54,952 bases of DNA from the NCBI GenBank assembly GCA_021232515.1, contig JAJPOQ010000104.1, forward strand, positions 1-54,952, in the 5' to 3' direction. This document shows positions 9,090 through 18,894 of this stretch, one piece after another (position 1 is the stretch's first letter; each line of letters begins with the position of its first letter). The notes beneath the pieces are model-generated. The model did not search any database. It saw nothing but the letters and a program-made list of their open reading frames with translations, and had not been told where the DNA came from. This DNA is from Lentisphaeraceae bacterium. Its GTDB lineage: Bacteria > Verrucomicrobiota > Lentisphaeria > Lentisphaerales > Lentisphaeraceae. A program made the position numbers and the translations under genes.

Positions 9090-11000
9090 ATGAAACTTAA
9101 AATATTTATGCTCGGGCTTATTGCAGTACTGCAAGTTTTTGGTAGTTTTAAAATCACTAAAAAAGACCAAGAGTATATTCACAAAATAAGACAAACTCTA
9201 ATTTTAAAAAAGACGCTACCCAAGTCCTCTGGATCTAATACGCTTTATTCAAAATTTAATGTCTATTCATTAGAGAAAGTATTAACGAAACAAGACCTTA
9301 CTTATCTTGCCCCACCTTATTACGGAGAACCATATAATGATTGTGGAACTCTTCTTCACTATTGTGCAATCGTTGGAGACTTTAACTCTTATAAATATTT
9401 CGAAAGCAGAGGCCTTGATTCAACTATTAACTATAGAGGAACCAGTGTATTTGACTGCGCCTTAGTTGGCGGGAACTTGAAGCTTATAAAGTATCTCGTA
9501 AAAAATGGGGCCTCTTTAAAGCTGCAGTCGAAATCTATGTATTTACGCAACTACACACCTGTTGACATAGCAGTACGCTACAACCATTTCCCTATTCTCG
9601 AATACCTTAAATCTCAAAAGGTAAGCTTTGTGTCATTTAGTGATAAGCAAAAAAATGGAAAAAGAGATCTTATAGTTTCAGGAAATTTGAAAATGATCAA
9701 ATTCATGGAGCAACAAATAAATATAAATTATACCGAAGACGATCTAGATCATTGTTCAGAATTAGGTCATTTAGAAGTCTTCAAGCATATCTACAGCAAG
9801 AAAATCCATGATCTAAATTGGTACCCTAAGTATCCACTTAAAAGTGGAAAACTAAAATGGACTAAATACTTTGTGCAAAACTTTGACCTAAGTGATAAAA
9901 AGACATGGCACTATTTGAGTAATAATACTAGTGGAGAAGCTCTTGAATCATTTCATTACCTAAGAAATAATTTTCCCACTATGATGAAGAAAATTATCCA
10001 ATATTCTCAAAAAAACCTTTACGCTAGCTGGTTGAGTTTTGACGACCTCAAGCCGATGCTAAATGAAAAATTCACAATTCAAAACCTATTTAGCCAGAGA
10101 AGTCTTCCAAAGCTTGATACAATCAAATATCTCAAAGTGTTAGAGCAAAACCACAACGGGAGTATCCCAAAAAAAATAATTACTCCTTTGATTAAAAGTG
10201 CAGTCTCTAATAACAACATTAAAGCCATGAATTTCTTTAGAACTCGAACCGACTTTAGTCAAATAGAAGGTATTTATTCTTCTGCTGCTTATTCAGCAAA
10301 TATCGAAACTATAAAGTTTCTCGATTCCGTTCATACCCGATTTACAAAAGGTGTGCTCTTGAGCGCTATAAACAGTAAACATCGTGATAAAAACCTTGAA
10401 GTGGTGAAATATTTACTAAAAACTAAACCGAAACTTCTTCCTCCAAAAAGTGACATTGTTAATAAAGCATATCACCGTGCATATTTAGATGAAAAGTTTG
10501 AGGTAGCTGATTATTTGCTTAAGTATGGTGTAGACTTAGAAAGTGAAAGTGATCTCCTATTCTCTGGAATGACCCCTCTCGACTTAGCGATATATAAGCT
10601 CGATTTCGACTATGTAAAAAAGCTACTTGATCTAGGAGCTAATCCTTTTCTCCAAAAACGGGTTAAGCGACTGAAAGGACCAAATGGAATAATTGATAAA
10701 ATTATATATAACTACAAAGGTTATGGTGATGAAAAGATTAACGTTTTAAAGCATCTTAAAAGGAATATTGAGATAAACTCACACCCAACTTCTAATGGAG
10801 TGCTCAGATATGACTACTATAATAAGTACACACTTTCAAAGGCACAAAAAATCTATAACTACCTTAAGAACCATATGTACCCTTGGAAGAAGTACTCACC
10901 GGTTTTTATACTACTTTTTCTAACTGTAATATCTACATGTGTCATTTTGATCAAAATGAATAAAAAATCCAAAACTGTTAAGGTTCCTCTAAGTCTCTAA
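9090..11000 (+). CDS. Envelope protein with ankyrin repeats and C-terminal membrane anchor
   Basis: A 636-residue protein. Residues 1-18 form a signal peptide (MKLKIFMLGLIAVLQVFG). Ankyrin-type repeats are visible at residues ~118-142 (FDCALVGGNLKLIKYLVKNG) and ~490-517 (TPLDLAIYKLDFDYVKKLLDLG), with several degenerate copies between (GHLEVFKHI, NIETIKFLDSV, NLEVVKYLL, KFEVADYLLKYG). A hydrophobic helix VFILLFLTVISTCVILI near residues 604-620 precedes a short basic tail, so the repeat domain would face the periplasm, anchored in the membrane. The start has a strong AAGGGGTAGGG ribosome site, part of which is in a small CCCTTA/TAAGGG hairpin. It precedes two tandem pseudopilin genes by 44 bp and may form an operon with them. 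Binding partner unknown. Confidence 0.8.
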   Translation: MKLKIFMLGLIAVLQVFGSFKITKKDQEYIHKIRQTLILKKTLPKSSGSNTLYSKFNVYSLEKVLTKQDLTYLAPPYYGEPYNDCGTLLHYCAIVGDFNSYKYFESRGLDSTINYRGTSVFDCALVGGNLKLIKYLVKNGASLKLQSKSMYLRNYTPVDIAVRYNHFPILEYLKSQKVSFVSFSDKQKNGKRDLIVSGNLKMIKFMEQQININYTEDDLDHCSELGHLEVFKHIYSKKIHDLNWYPKYPLKSGKLKWTKYFVQNFDLSDKKTWHYLSNNTSGEALESFHYLRNNFPTMMKKIIQYSQKNLYASWLSFDDLKPMLNEKFTIQNLFSQRSLPKLDTIKYLKVLEQNHNGSIPKKIITPLIKSAVSNNNIKAMNFFRTRTDFSQIEGIYSSAAYSANIETIKFLDSVHTRFTKGVLLSAINSKHRDKNLEVVKYLLKTKPKLLPPKSDIVNKAYHRAYLDEKFEVADYLLKYGVDLESESDLLFSGMTPLDLAIYKLDFDYVKKLLDLGANPFLQKRVKRLKGPNGIIDKIIYNYKGYGDEKINVLKHLKRNIEINSHPTSNGVLRYDYYNKYTLSKAQKIYNYLKNHMYPWKKYSPVFILLFLTVISTCVILIKMNKKSKTVKVPLSL

Positions 11001-11044
11001 GTTAGTGCATACAGTTATGTATAAACTGTGAGAGGAGTGCGGAC

Positions 11045-11722
11045 TTGACTAATACTAAAAAATTTACCTTGATTGAATTGCTGGTAGTCGTAGCCATAAT
11101 TGGCATATTAGCTTCCATTTTACTACCTTCGATAAGCCAGGCTAGAAGTAAAGCTCAAGAAGTTATCTCAATTAATAACCTCAAACAGATTTATACTGGC
11201 GTCATGCTTTACACTAGTGATAGTAACGAGTTCGTTCCAAGTCCGACAAACTTCACGACAGGCAGACACTGGCCATCGTATATTTATAGCTCAATGGCGA
11301 GTATTGACTATGGTTCTATGACTCATAGTAACATAATGGAGAATATGGAAAACTCAGCTTACGCTAAAGTTATGTACTGTCCCATCATTGCCAAGAAAAG
11401 AAGTGAAATGTCAATTCACAGTATGGGACGGTCCGACTATGGCATGAATAGCTTTTTCAATAAAAATGTGGGTGGCTACAAGCAAATTGGCGTAGCTCAA
11501 CTTGGTGGTAAAGAAGAACCATTTATGGTGCCAATACAAGGACCGTCCAATCCCGCTTTATGGGGCACTTCTCTAGGAACCGGACAAAAAGACGCTGCCT
11601 ACTATTATGGAAAAAACACCAAGACTATTGGTCTTTACATACACGGAAATGTTCAATACATCAGCCTGTCTAAAGGAGACCAAATAGACAGTCTCGTCTC
11701 CAGTAACAGCAATTTTGAGTAA
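11045..11722 (+). CDS. Pseudopilin-like protein, first of a tandem pair
   Basis: A 225-residue protein starting (TTG) [13 protein letters not shown] with the hydrophobic helix [17 protein letters not shown]: a class III prepilin leader. The TTG start is supported by AGGAG seven bases upstream. The following globular part shares long blocks with the next gene: [18 protein letters not shown] / [57 protein letters not shown] and the ending N.NFE. The pair therefore arose by tandem duplication. It lies 44 bp after the ankyrin gene. Likely an envelope or pilus-associated minor pilin; exact role unknown. Confidence 0.85.
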   Translation: MTNTKKFTLIELLVVVAIIGILASILLPSISQARSKAQEVISINNLKQIYTGVMLYTSDSNEFVPSPTNFTTGRHWPSYIYSSMASIDYGSMTHSNIMENMENSAYAKVMYCPIIAKKRSEMSIHSMGRSDYGMNSFFNKNVGGYKQIGVAQLGGKEEPFMVPIQGPSNPALWGTSLGTGQKDAAYYYGKNTKTIGLYIHGNVQYISLSKGDQIDSLVSSNSNFE

Positions 11723-11800
11723 ATATTTCTTTTTTTTGCTTTCTTAATTCACACAATTTATATTAGTAAGGGTGGAAAGAATAATCAGTTGGTCGAGCGG

Positions 11801-12472
11801 ATGAAACAAGAAAATAAATTTACTTTGATAGAGTTACTCGTGGTTGTCGCTATTATCGGAATACTTTCTTCAATCTTACTGCCTTCCTTAGGCCAAGCGC
11901 GCAAAAAAGCCAAAGAAGCCTTGTCCATTAACAATCTCAAACAGATCTACATTGGTGTTACGATGTACTCCAGTGACAACGATGAGTACGTCCCAAGTCC
12001 CACGAATTTTGACACCCGCAGACACTGGCCTTACTACATTTTTAACTCAATCTCTAGCACAAGCTTAGAATCCGTTTCAAATATTCCTGATTATATGAGA
12101 ACCTCGAGTTATGCCCAAATCATGTACTGTCCAATAGTCACTGGCAGAAGAGGTGAACTTTCGATTAATGGCATGGGAAGATCCGACTACGGTATGAACA
12201 GCTTTTTCAATAAAAATAACAATGGGTATAAAAAACTCGATGTCGCCCAAAATGGTGGTAAAGATGAACCCATGTTTGTGCCTATTCAAAATCCCAATAA
12301 CCCATCCGTTTGGCGAACAAATCTTAACGTCCATCCTAAAAATGCCGCATACTACTATGGCAAAGACACTAAAACACTAGGGCTTTTTGTTCATGGTAAT
12401 GTTCAATACATTAGTCTTTCGAGAGGAGACCAAATCGATAGTTCAGTCTCCAATAACACTAATTTTGAGTAA
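11801..12472 (+). CDS. Pseudopilin-like protein, second of a tandem pair
   Basis: A 223-residue protein with the prepilin leader KFTLIELL and helix [17 protein letters not shown], homologous over its whole length to the preceding gene (same [19 protein letters not shown] and [17 protein letters not shown] blocks). The start is uncertain: ATG 11801, or TTG 11789 four codons upstream by analogy with the TTG start of the first copy; neither has an ideal ribosome site. It is separated from the first copy by ~80 bp without a clear terminator, so the two are probably co-transcribed. Confidence 0.82.
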   Translation: MKQENKFTLIELLVVVAIIGILSSILLPSLGQARKKAKEALSINNLKQIYIGVTMYSSDNDEYVPSPTNFDTRRHWPYYIFNSISSTSLESVSNIPDYMRTSSYAQIMYCPIVTGRRGELSINGMGRSDYGMNSFFNKNNNGYKKLDVAQNGGKDEPMFVPIQNPNNPSVWRTNLNVHPKNAAYYYGKDTKTLGLFVHGNVQYISLSRGDQIDSSVSNNTNFE

Positions 12473-12743
12473 ATATCTTCACTTTCCTTTTTCCACGATT
12501 CATACTGCTCGCCTTAAACACAATGATAGAGATGCTTTAATCAATTCTGCTTTCTTCTATAAGTTATAGTTAGTAAAAATATGAAAAGACTAAAACTCAA
12601 GCAAGTAAAGGCTTTAGTCCCTCACGCCTAAATCTATCCACAAGAAATGAAGATTATCTATTTTCAAAAAGCTTCTAACAGTTGGCGGAATCTTAAACTG
12701 AAATCAATATATGACTATACTCAATTTCAAAAAGTGACTTTGG

Positions 12744-14555
12744 ATGCTTTCAAAACTATTAATTCCCCTCATTATTCTCTTTATGTCACAGCTTACAGCA
12801 AGAGCTAATTTTATTACTAAAATTGACAAAAAAAGCTTTGAAGAGATAAAGCAAAAATCTAAAAAAGACTTTGACGTTTCCTTTAACAGCAAAGATTATC
12901 ATATTCGAGATTTCAAAAAAAGTAAACGGCTTACCGGAACCGTAGCTAAGTACTTACTTCAGCTTTCTATCAATGAAAAAGAACTGTTACTAGACTGGGT
13001 TCAAGAAAATCAGGCCTCAATTAATAAATCACATATTGATATTATTAAGATGCTACTGGGCAACCAAAAGTCTTTGCAAAATGTCATTGATAAACTAAGA
13101 AAAGGTCAAAAGGATAAAAAATTTTACTGGGCTTTAAGCTGGCTTGATTGGGTATCTATTCCTGCTTTACATAACGAACGAAGCTTACTTCTTCCACTCC
13201 TTAAAAATGACTCTGTTCATGTAACACCAGTTTTAGCTAAGTTTGAAAAAGATTTTTGGTGGGAATACGTAACCCAATTATATCTCGATCCTTCATTTAC
13301 AAGTAAGACCAAATTACTCTATCTCTTAAAAGATATTGAAGATCTCGAGTCTCTTAAATTCATCGGCCAAGTGATGAAAGACTGCACATTGGAGAAACAG
13401 TTTAATGCTTACTACTATTATATCAGCCTTTATTTAAAAAGTCCCAAAGAGCCATGTCGAATATTAGCCTTTAAGCTGTTGTGTCAATTAGCCGAAAAAA
13501 AGATAACTTTAGACTCCGGCCGCTATCTTTGGAAAATGCATGATTACGATTCACAAAAGACATTTCCCTATATTAAAATTTTCTTAACCAAACACATAAA
13601 AAGTGTTACATCTAAAAATAGCTATGTGTTTGGCTACTTAATAAGAGTAGTCACTTACAAAACAGGAAAAGAAGCTCTCGGACTCTTAAACGAGCTTTTA
13701 GATAACCCACACCTGAAGAAAGTTGCCGTACAATTAATTCTGATATTGAATCAAGATACCAAAGGCACGGACTTAGCGGAGAAAATGTTTAAGGTTTGCA
13801 TCGAAACTAAAGCATACGATTTTGCTCTCGATATCGCAGGCATAGGAGGCCCCAAGTCTAAAAAACTCGCTTTTAAACTTTGTCTCTCTAAAGGTAAGTT
13901 TTTTGATCGACAAGCAGCCTGGTGGATTGAAAAAGAGTTAACTCTTTCAAAAGCAGTGAATATTGCCTTTGAGCTAGGAATTGTTAAGAAAAAACCATCG
14001 GACAAAGAAGTTTTCAAGCAAAATGTCTTTAGCGAAGTTTTTATACCTTTAAACCATAGATTTTATAACTATCTATCAACCTACAACTACATGCTCAACT
14101 TTGATCTAGAAACTGGATTCTTTCCTGTAGGTTATCAAGAGTTATTTCAAGAGAAAATTAAGAACTTAACTAAAGCTTATTTCCAACCACAAGAAACTTA
14201 TGAATTATATATTAAAGCTGAAGAAAAGTATCTTATCGCTTTCAAGGATCAAGGAGAAGCATTCCAATTTAAATGTGAAAATATGGGTGACTGGTATGAC
14301 ATGGACAGTGTGTTGAACGCTATGAATGAGCATTTTCATAATAAGGGTATTGAAAAACGTTTCATCATGTTAAGATCTTTAGGTCAAAACTGCATGTTGC
14401 TTTTTGTGGATATGAAGAAGTTCAATGAACTAAGATCACAGCTATTTCTCACACCTTCACAAGAATACAAAGAAGTCATTGAAAGAAACAAAGAGTTTGA
14501 GAACAGAGTCAAGGAAAAGCTAGGCCTCAAAGAAAGCGAAGCTATGTCGAGATAG
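12744..14555 (+). CDS. Large secreted protein of unknown function
   Basis: A 603-residue protein that begins with a signal peptide (MLSKLLIPLIILFMSQLTARA, cut near residue 21). The remainder is Lys/Leu-rich and appears nearly all alpha-helical with recurring helix pairs (residues ~100-400), reminiscent of HEAT or TPR-like solenoids, but I cannot assign a family. There is no lipobox, no second membrane helix and no catalytic signature. It stands alone, ~270 bp downstream of the pseudopilin pair and convergent with the sulfatase. The ribosome site is poor. Function unknown. Confidence 0.65.
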   Translation: MLSKLLIPLIILFMSQLTARANFITKIDKKSFEEIKQKSKKDFDVSFNSKDYHIRDFKKSKRLTGTVAKYLLQLSINEKELLLDWVQENQASINKSHIDIIKMLLGNQKSLQNVIDKLRKGQKDKKFYWALSWLDWVSIPALHNERSLLLPLLKNDSVHVTPVLAKFEKDFWWEYVTQLYLDPSFTSKTKLLYLLKDIEDLESLKFIGQVMKDCTLEKQFNAYYYYISLYLKSPKEPCRILAFKLLCQLAEKKITLDSGRYLWKMHDYDSQKTFPYIKIFLTKHIKSVTSKNSYVFGYLIRVVTYKTGKEALGLLNELLDNPHLKKVAVQLILILNQDTKGTDLAEKMFKVCIETKAYDFALDIAGIGGPKSKKLAFKLCLSKGKFFDRQAAWWIEKELTLSKAVNIAFELGIVKKKPSDKEVFKQNVFSEVFIPLNHRFYNYLSTYNYMLNFDLETGFFPVGYQELFQEKIKNLTKAYFQPQETYELYIKAEEKYLIAFKDQGEAFQFKCENMGDWYDMDSVLNAMNEHFHNKGIEKRFIMLRSLGQNCMLLFVDMKKFNELRSQLFLTPSQEYKEVIERNKEFENRVKEKLGLKESEAMSR

Positions 14556-14601
14556 CTAAGCCTTCTTTATATGATTAAACCTTTAGCTTTAAAAATACTT
14601 A

Positions 14602-16098
14602 TTAATCTTCAATTCCAGGAATAGGGTCAGTCGCTTTAACCTCTTCACCCTGCCAGACAACTTTGCCATCTATATAAGTCAGTATGCGGTGCTTACTACC
14701 TTTTGCAGGCTTGAGGTTTTTGGTAGGAATGAAGGCTTTTAACTCTTCGATCACTGAGGCGTATTCTGGATTTGAAGCGAGGTTGCTCCACTCATCTGGA
14801 TCTTTCTTCATGTTGTAAAGTTCTTGTGAACCATCGGCATACTGGATATAGCGCCAATCTTCTGAACGAACACCGTGGTTATCATGATTGTGAGTTGTTA
14901 TAGCCGGCCACTTACGAGGTGCAGTTGCATCCTTCAACTGAGGTATAAGACTATGACCTTCTAGAACAGTATTTTTGGGTAAACCACAAAGATCAATAAG
15001 GGTTGGGTATATGTCTAAAAGCTCTGCTGGCTTGTTACAAACTTGACCAGATTTCACTCCAGGACCTGCAAAAACGAGTGGTACTCTCGTTCCGTCATCC
15101 CACAAAGTATTCTTACCCGTTATACCTTTTTCACCCAAGTGCCAACCATGGTCAGACCATAAAACGATTATTGTATTATCTGCATAGCCATTTCTTTTTA
15201 CTGCATCCATCAGACGACCTACTTGAGCATCGACAAAACTTGTACAAGCCATGTAAGAACGAACTAAGTTTCTCCATTGCTTATTCTCTTTTAGCCACTT
15301 CGTACGCACTTCTGGAAGGTACCAGTGCATGTACCATGAAAATCTCGGAGTATCAGCACGGTCATCCGCTTTAATTTTGGGTAGAACGCTATCGTCATCC
15401 GGGTAAAGGTCGAACCACTTTTGAGTCGCAAAACAAGGTACGTGAGGAAGGAAGAAACCAACCGATAAAAAGAATGGATCTTTAGGCTTTTTATCTAACT
15501 CTGCTATGGCCCAATCCGCAACTTTATAGTCTTGTTTGTCTTCGTCTTTATGAGGAAAATTTCCCCAGTCCATCAAAGGGTGATTTCCAAAAGGAGATGA
15601 ACCAATCAATTTTTGTTTTGGATAAGGTTTGCCATTTGCTGCAGGTCCTAGAAGATCAAATTCACTATCATATTTTTTACGACCTCCACCACCGTGGTAG
15701 ATCTTACCCGTCGATAAAGTTTGATAAAAACCATGCTTCTTTAAGTACTGTGGCAAGGAGACATGATCCTTAAACTCAGGAAGAGTTCTAAACCAAGGAG
15801 CCAATCCATAGATACCCGTTGTTGAAGGACGCAAACCCGTCATAAGACTCGTGCGAGAAGGATTACAAAGTGGCGATTGGCAGTGCGCATTTGTAAATGC
15901 CGTTCCGCTGTCGGCCAAAGCGTCTATATTTGGCGTTTTGATCAGCGGATGTCCCCCCATATAACCAATCCAGTCATTTTGATCATCAATGGCGATAAAG
16001 AGGACATTTGGTCGTTGTTTCTCAGCAAAAAGAGACTGATTCAACAAACAACATATAAAGGAAAAAAGAAAAACCCGGGTAAATAAATTCAAAACCAT
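14602..16098 (-). CDS. Secreted S1-family sulfatase (iduronate-2-sulfatase-like)
   Basis: A ~498-residue exported sulfatase that hydrolyses sulfate esters, probably from marine polysaccharides. A signal peptide (FLFSFICCLLNQSLFA) is followed by the N-terminal metal-binding PNVLFIAIDDQNDW (two Asp), then the formylglycine signature CNPSRTSLMTG, whose Cys is oxidised to the catalytic residue. LSTGKIYHGG, FFLSVGFFLPHVP, the metal site VLWSDHGWHLGEKG and TRVPLVFAGPG follow in the order of iduronate-2-sulfatase-like S1 enzymes. The start is uncertain: ATG 16098 keeps the signal peptide and has GGAG close upstream; TTG 16092 or ATG 16122 are alternatives. The substrate is not predictable from sequence. 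Formylglycine formation needs an FGE or anSME enzyme; the SUMF1 protein at 22971-23990 does not look like a canonical FGE. Confidence 0.92.
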   Translation of the reverse strand: MVLNLFTRVFLFSFICCLLNQSLFAEKQRPNVLFIAIDDQNDWIGYMGGHPLIKTPNIDALADSGTAFTNAHCQSPLCNPSRTSLMTGLRPSTTGIYGLAPWFRTLPEFKDHVSLPQYLKKHGFYQTLSTGKIYHGGGGRKKYDSEFDLLGPAANGKPYPKQKLIGSSPFGNHPLMDWGNFPHKDEDKQDYKVADWAIAELDKKPKDPFFLSVGFFLPHVPCFATQKWFDLYPDDDSVLPKIKADDRADTPRFSWYMHWYLPEVRTKWLKENKQWRNLVRSYMACTSFVDAQVGRLMDAVKRNGYADNTIIVLWSDHGWHLGEKGITGKNTLWDDGTRVPLVFAGPGVKSGQVCNKPAELLDIYPTLIDLCGLPKNTVLEGHSLIPQLKDATAPRKWPAITTHNHDNHGVRSEDWRYIQYADGSQELYNMKKDPDEWSNLASNPEYASVIEELKAFIPTKNLKPAKGSKHRILTYIDGKVVWQGEEVKATDPIPGIED

Positions 16099-16122
16099 AC
16101 ACTCCATACTATTTCTATACAT

Positions 16123-16492
16123 ACATTAGTGAAGGCCACCGCCAATCACATTTTTTATACTTAAAAACTATTATGCTTAATTTTTTATAAACAATTCGGC
16201 ATTCTTTCTCAGTTTTGCAGCAAAGAGAACAACAAGAATCATATACATTCTTAGTTAAAAAAGCTTCTAAGTCGACCTACATAATAATCAGTACGACATG
16301 TCGACACCAAAACTTATAAACTTCTCAATGAACTCGAAAAAGAAAATCTTAATTAAGAAGGAAACGCCGTTCTATCCTTAGATATTTTCAAAAAATTCTT
16401 CTGTATTTTTTTCTAAAAAAAATATCGTTTCATGTGGGATAGATCTTGCGAGGGCTATTTAACTAGAAAAAAGCGTTGTGTTAAGGTTACTT
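16123..16492. other. Gene-poor interval with an upstream region for the DUF1592 gene
   Basis: 370 bp, AT-rich, between a divergent pair of genes. It must hold the promoters for both but I see no clear -35/-10 pair. Its middle contains a decayed transposase-like fragment (separate entry). AAGG six bases before ATG 16493 is the ribosome site for the DUF1592 gene. Confidence 0.5.
16289..16400 (+). pseudogene. Possible decayed IS3-type OrfA fragment
   Basis: One frame (from 16289) reads QYDMSTPKL; a second frame (from 16315) continues YKLLNELEKENL, a TAA, then EGNAVLSLDIFKKF. Joined, this resembles the coiled-coil region of IS3-family OrfA proteins, typically '...KRLKELEKEN.RLK..VA.LSLD..LK..L'. 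At least one frameshift and one stop would separate it from an intact gene, and no terminal inverted repeats or partner OrfB are seen. The match is by eye over ~35 residues and may be chance. Confidence 0.3.
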
Positions 16493-18879
16493 ATGAAGAA
16501 ATTAATTATTGGAGTTTTGCTCCTAACATCTTTCCATGTATTTGGAAAGACGCCAAAAAATCTGAGCTCTTTTATTGAAAAGTATTGTTCCGATTGCCAC
16601 GCCGACAGTGTCGATAAAGGTGGGCTTGATTTTGACAAACTGAAGTTCGATTTACAGGATCCTGCTTCCTTTGCCAAGTGGGAACTTATATATGATCGAG
16701 TCATGAGCGGTGACATGCCTCCTAAAAAGAAGAAAAAGCGTCCATCTGAAAAAATGCTCGCCGGCTTTGATAAATGGTTCACGCCACGTCTTATCGCAGC
16801 ACACAAAACTCAAAACGAAACCGTTTTACGAAGACTCAACCGGCATGAGTATCAAAACACTTTAAACGATCTTTTTGGAACAAATGTCGATATCGCCGAA
16901 ATGCTTCCTGAAGATGGTCGTTCTCATGAGTTTGAAAATGTTGGTGAATCACTCGGTATGTCAATGGTGCAACTACAAAAGTACTTGAGTATCTCTGAGA
17001 CTGTTATAAAAGCTGCCATTGAGAATCAAATAAACCCACCTGCACCAAAAACAAAGATCTGTAAGATTCAAGATAACAAAGGTGCAGACCGCCACGTTGG
17101 TAAAAAGTGGAAGCTTCTCGACAACGGCGCTCTTGTTCGCTTTCACTCATACTCTTACCCAAATGGCAACATGCAAAACACCGCCATAAAAGCCACTGGC
17201 TACTACGATATAGAGATAACTGGCTGGGGCTACCAAACTAATAAGCCTATGTCCTTCGCAGTCGAAACTTTGAGTTATACGTCAAAACCCCTAAGTTGGG
17301 CTACTACCAGTTTCTTCCTGAAAAGGAAACTACGATCAAGCTTTCTGCTTATCTTGAAAAAGGCGTCATGCTCAAACTTGAGCCATACGGTATAAACTAT
17401 AAAAAACCGCATATGAAGCCAAAAGAGAAGTTTAGTATCAAGACATATAAAGGTCCTGGTTTTGCTCTTAAACATGTAAAAATTACTGGCCCGATTCGCC
17501 GCGAGTTCCCTTCCAAAGGGCACAAACTCATCTTTGATGGCATCGCCCGTCAAGCCATTCCATCTAAGTCCAAAAAGTCTCCTCAAAAATTCAAGATAAC
17601 TTCGACGAGTCCAGAAGCGGATGCAGCTAAAGTCCTCAACCGAATTGGTCAAAAAGCATTTCGAACTAATGATCCAGATGTAAAACCATATGTCGATTTA
17701 TTTAAATCTGAAATGGCCCAAGGCGAAGCTTTTGAACCGGCGCTTATTACAAGTATCAGCGCCCTACTTTGCTCCCCCGACTTCCTCTACTTGCGTGAGA
17801 CTCCAGGTAAGCTAAACGACTTTGCTCTGGCAGCTCGTCTGTCATACTTCTTAAACAGAACAACGCCAGATGACAAATTGCTCGATTTAGCGCGTCAAGG
17901 AAAACTTAAAAGTAGTACTGTTCTAAATTCCGAACTCAAAAGACTTATGAAAAAGCCTCAGTTCAACCGCTTCATAAACGACTTTACAGATGCTTGGTTA
18001 AACCTCCGCGATATGGATTTCACTGAACCAGATAAAACGCTTTACCCTGAGTATGCTGCATTTTTACGCTATTCTATGCCAAAGGAAACACAACTCTTCT
18101 TCAAAGAATTGATCACCTCAAACTTAAGTGTTTCGAACATCGTTAAATCTGACTTTGCGATACTTAACAATCGTCTCGCTGAACTGTACGAGATACCAAA
18201 TGTAAGCGGCACTCACTTTCGCAAAGTTAAACTTCCTGCAGATACCGTTCGCGGCGGCATCATCACTCATGCAAGTGTTCATAAAGTTTCGGCAAATGGC
18301 ACCAACACTTCGCCAGTTGTCCGCGGTATATGGATGCTCGAAAGAATCCTCGGTATTCACCCACCTCCGCCACCACCGGGAGTTCCTGGAGTTGAACCAG
18401 ATATACGTGGTGCAAAAACTTTGCGCGAGATATTAGACAAACATAGAAGCTCACCAAACTGTAACTCTTGTCACACCAAGATCGATCCACTTGGCTTTGC
18501 CATGGAGTCCTTCAGCCCTATCGGAGTTTATCGCGAAAACTTCCGCACAAAAAAAGGAAAAGGACAAAGAATCACACCACGTGTTCACGGTTCTTGGGCA
18601 AGCTACTACGTTGGTCCGAAAGTTGATGCTACTGGTGCATTTTCTGATGGCCGAGAGTTCAATTCATTCAATGAATTCCGCAATCATCTTGTTCAAGACA
18701 AAAAGCTCGTTGCCAAGACTATGGCGAAGAAACTACTAACTTTTGCAACAGGTAGGAAAATGGGCTTCTCTGACCGCGATGAAATAGAACGCATCGTCAA
18801 AGTTGTTAGTAAAAACGACTACCGCTTAGGCGATATATTTGCCGAAATTTTAAAATCAAAAATCTTTTTAAATAAGTAA
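16493..18879 (+). pseudogene. DUF1592/DUF1588 cytochrome-like secreted protein, split by a frameshift
   Basis: Two overlapping frames together encode one ~795-residue protein. The first (16493 to 17395) has a signal peptide (MKKLIIGVLLLTSFHVFG), a heme-binding CSDCH in a planctomycete cytochrome (PSCyt1) context, and a DUF1587-like VLRRLNRHEYQNTLNDLFG. The second (open through ~17284 to 18879) supplies DUF1595/DUF1592 (LLCSPDFLYLRE, ALAARLSYFLNRTTPDD), the Pro-rich DUF1588 motif GIHPPPPPPGVPGVEPD with a second heme-like CNSCH, and DUF1585 at the end. The switch occurs near 17284-17290 (AAAACCCC), where one missing A would restore frame (..YTSK-TPKLGYYQFLP). Both halves are otherwise intact. 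It may be a true frameshift mutation or a sequencing indel. The DUF1552 gene follows 15 bp downstream. Confidence 0.85.
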
Positions 18880-18894
18880 CCCGGGATTATAGAT

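Noticed and set aside
12588-12619. GACTAAA...TTTAGTC inverted repeat after the pseudopilin pair
   Set aside because: Seven-base stem with an 18-nt loop and no T tract; too weak to call a terminator or RNA gene.
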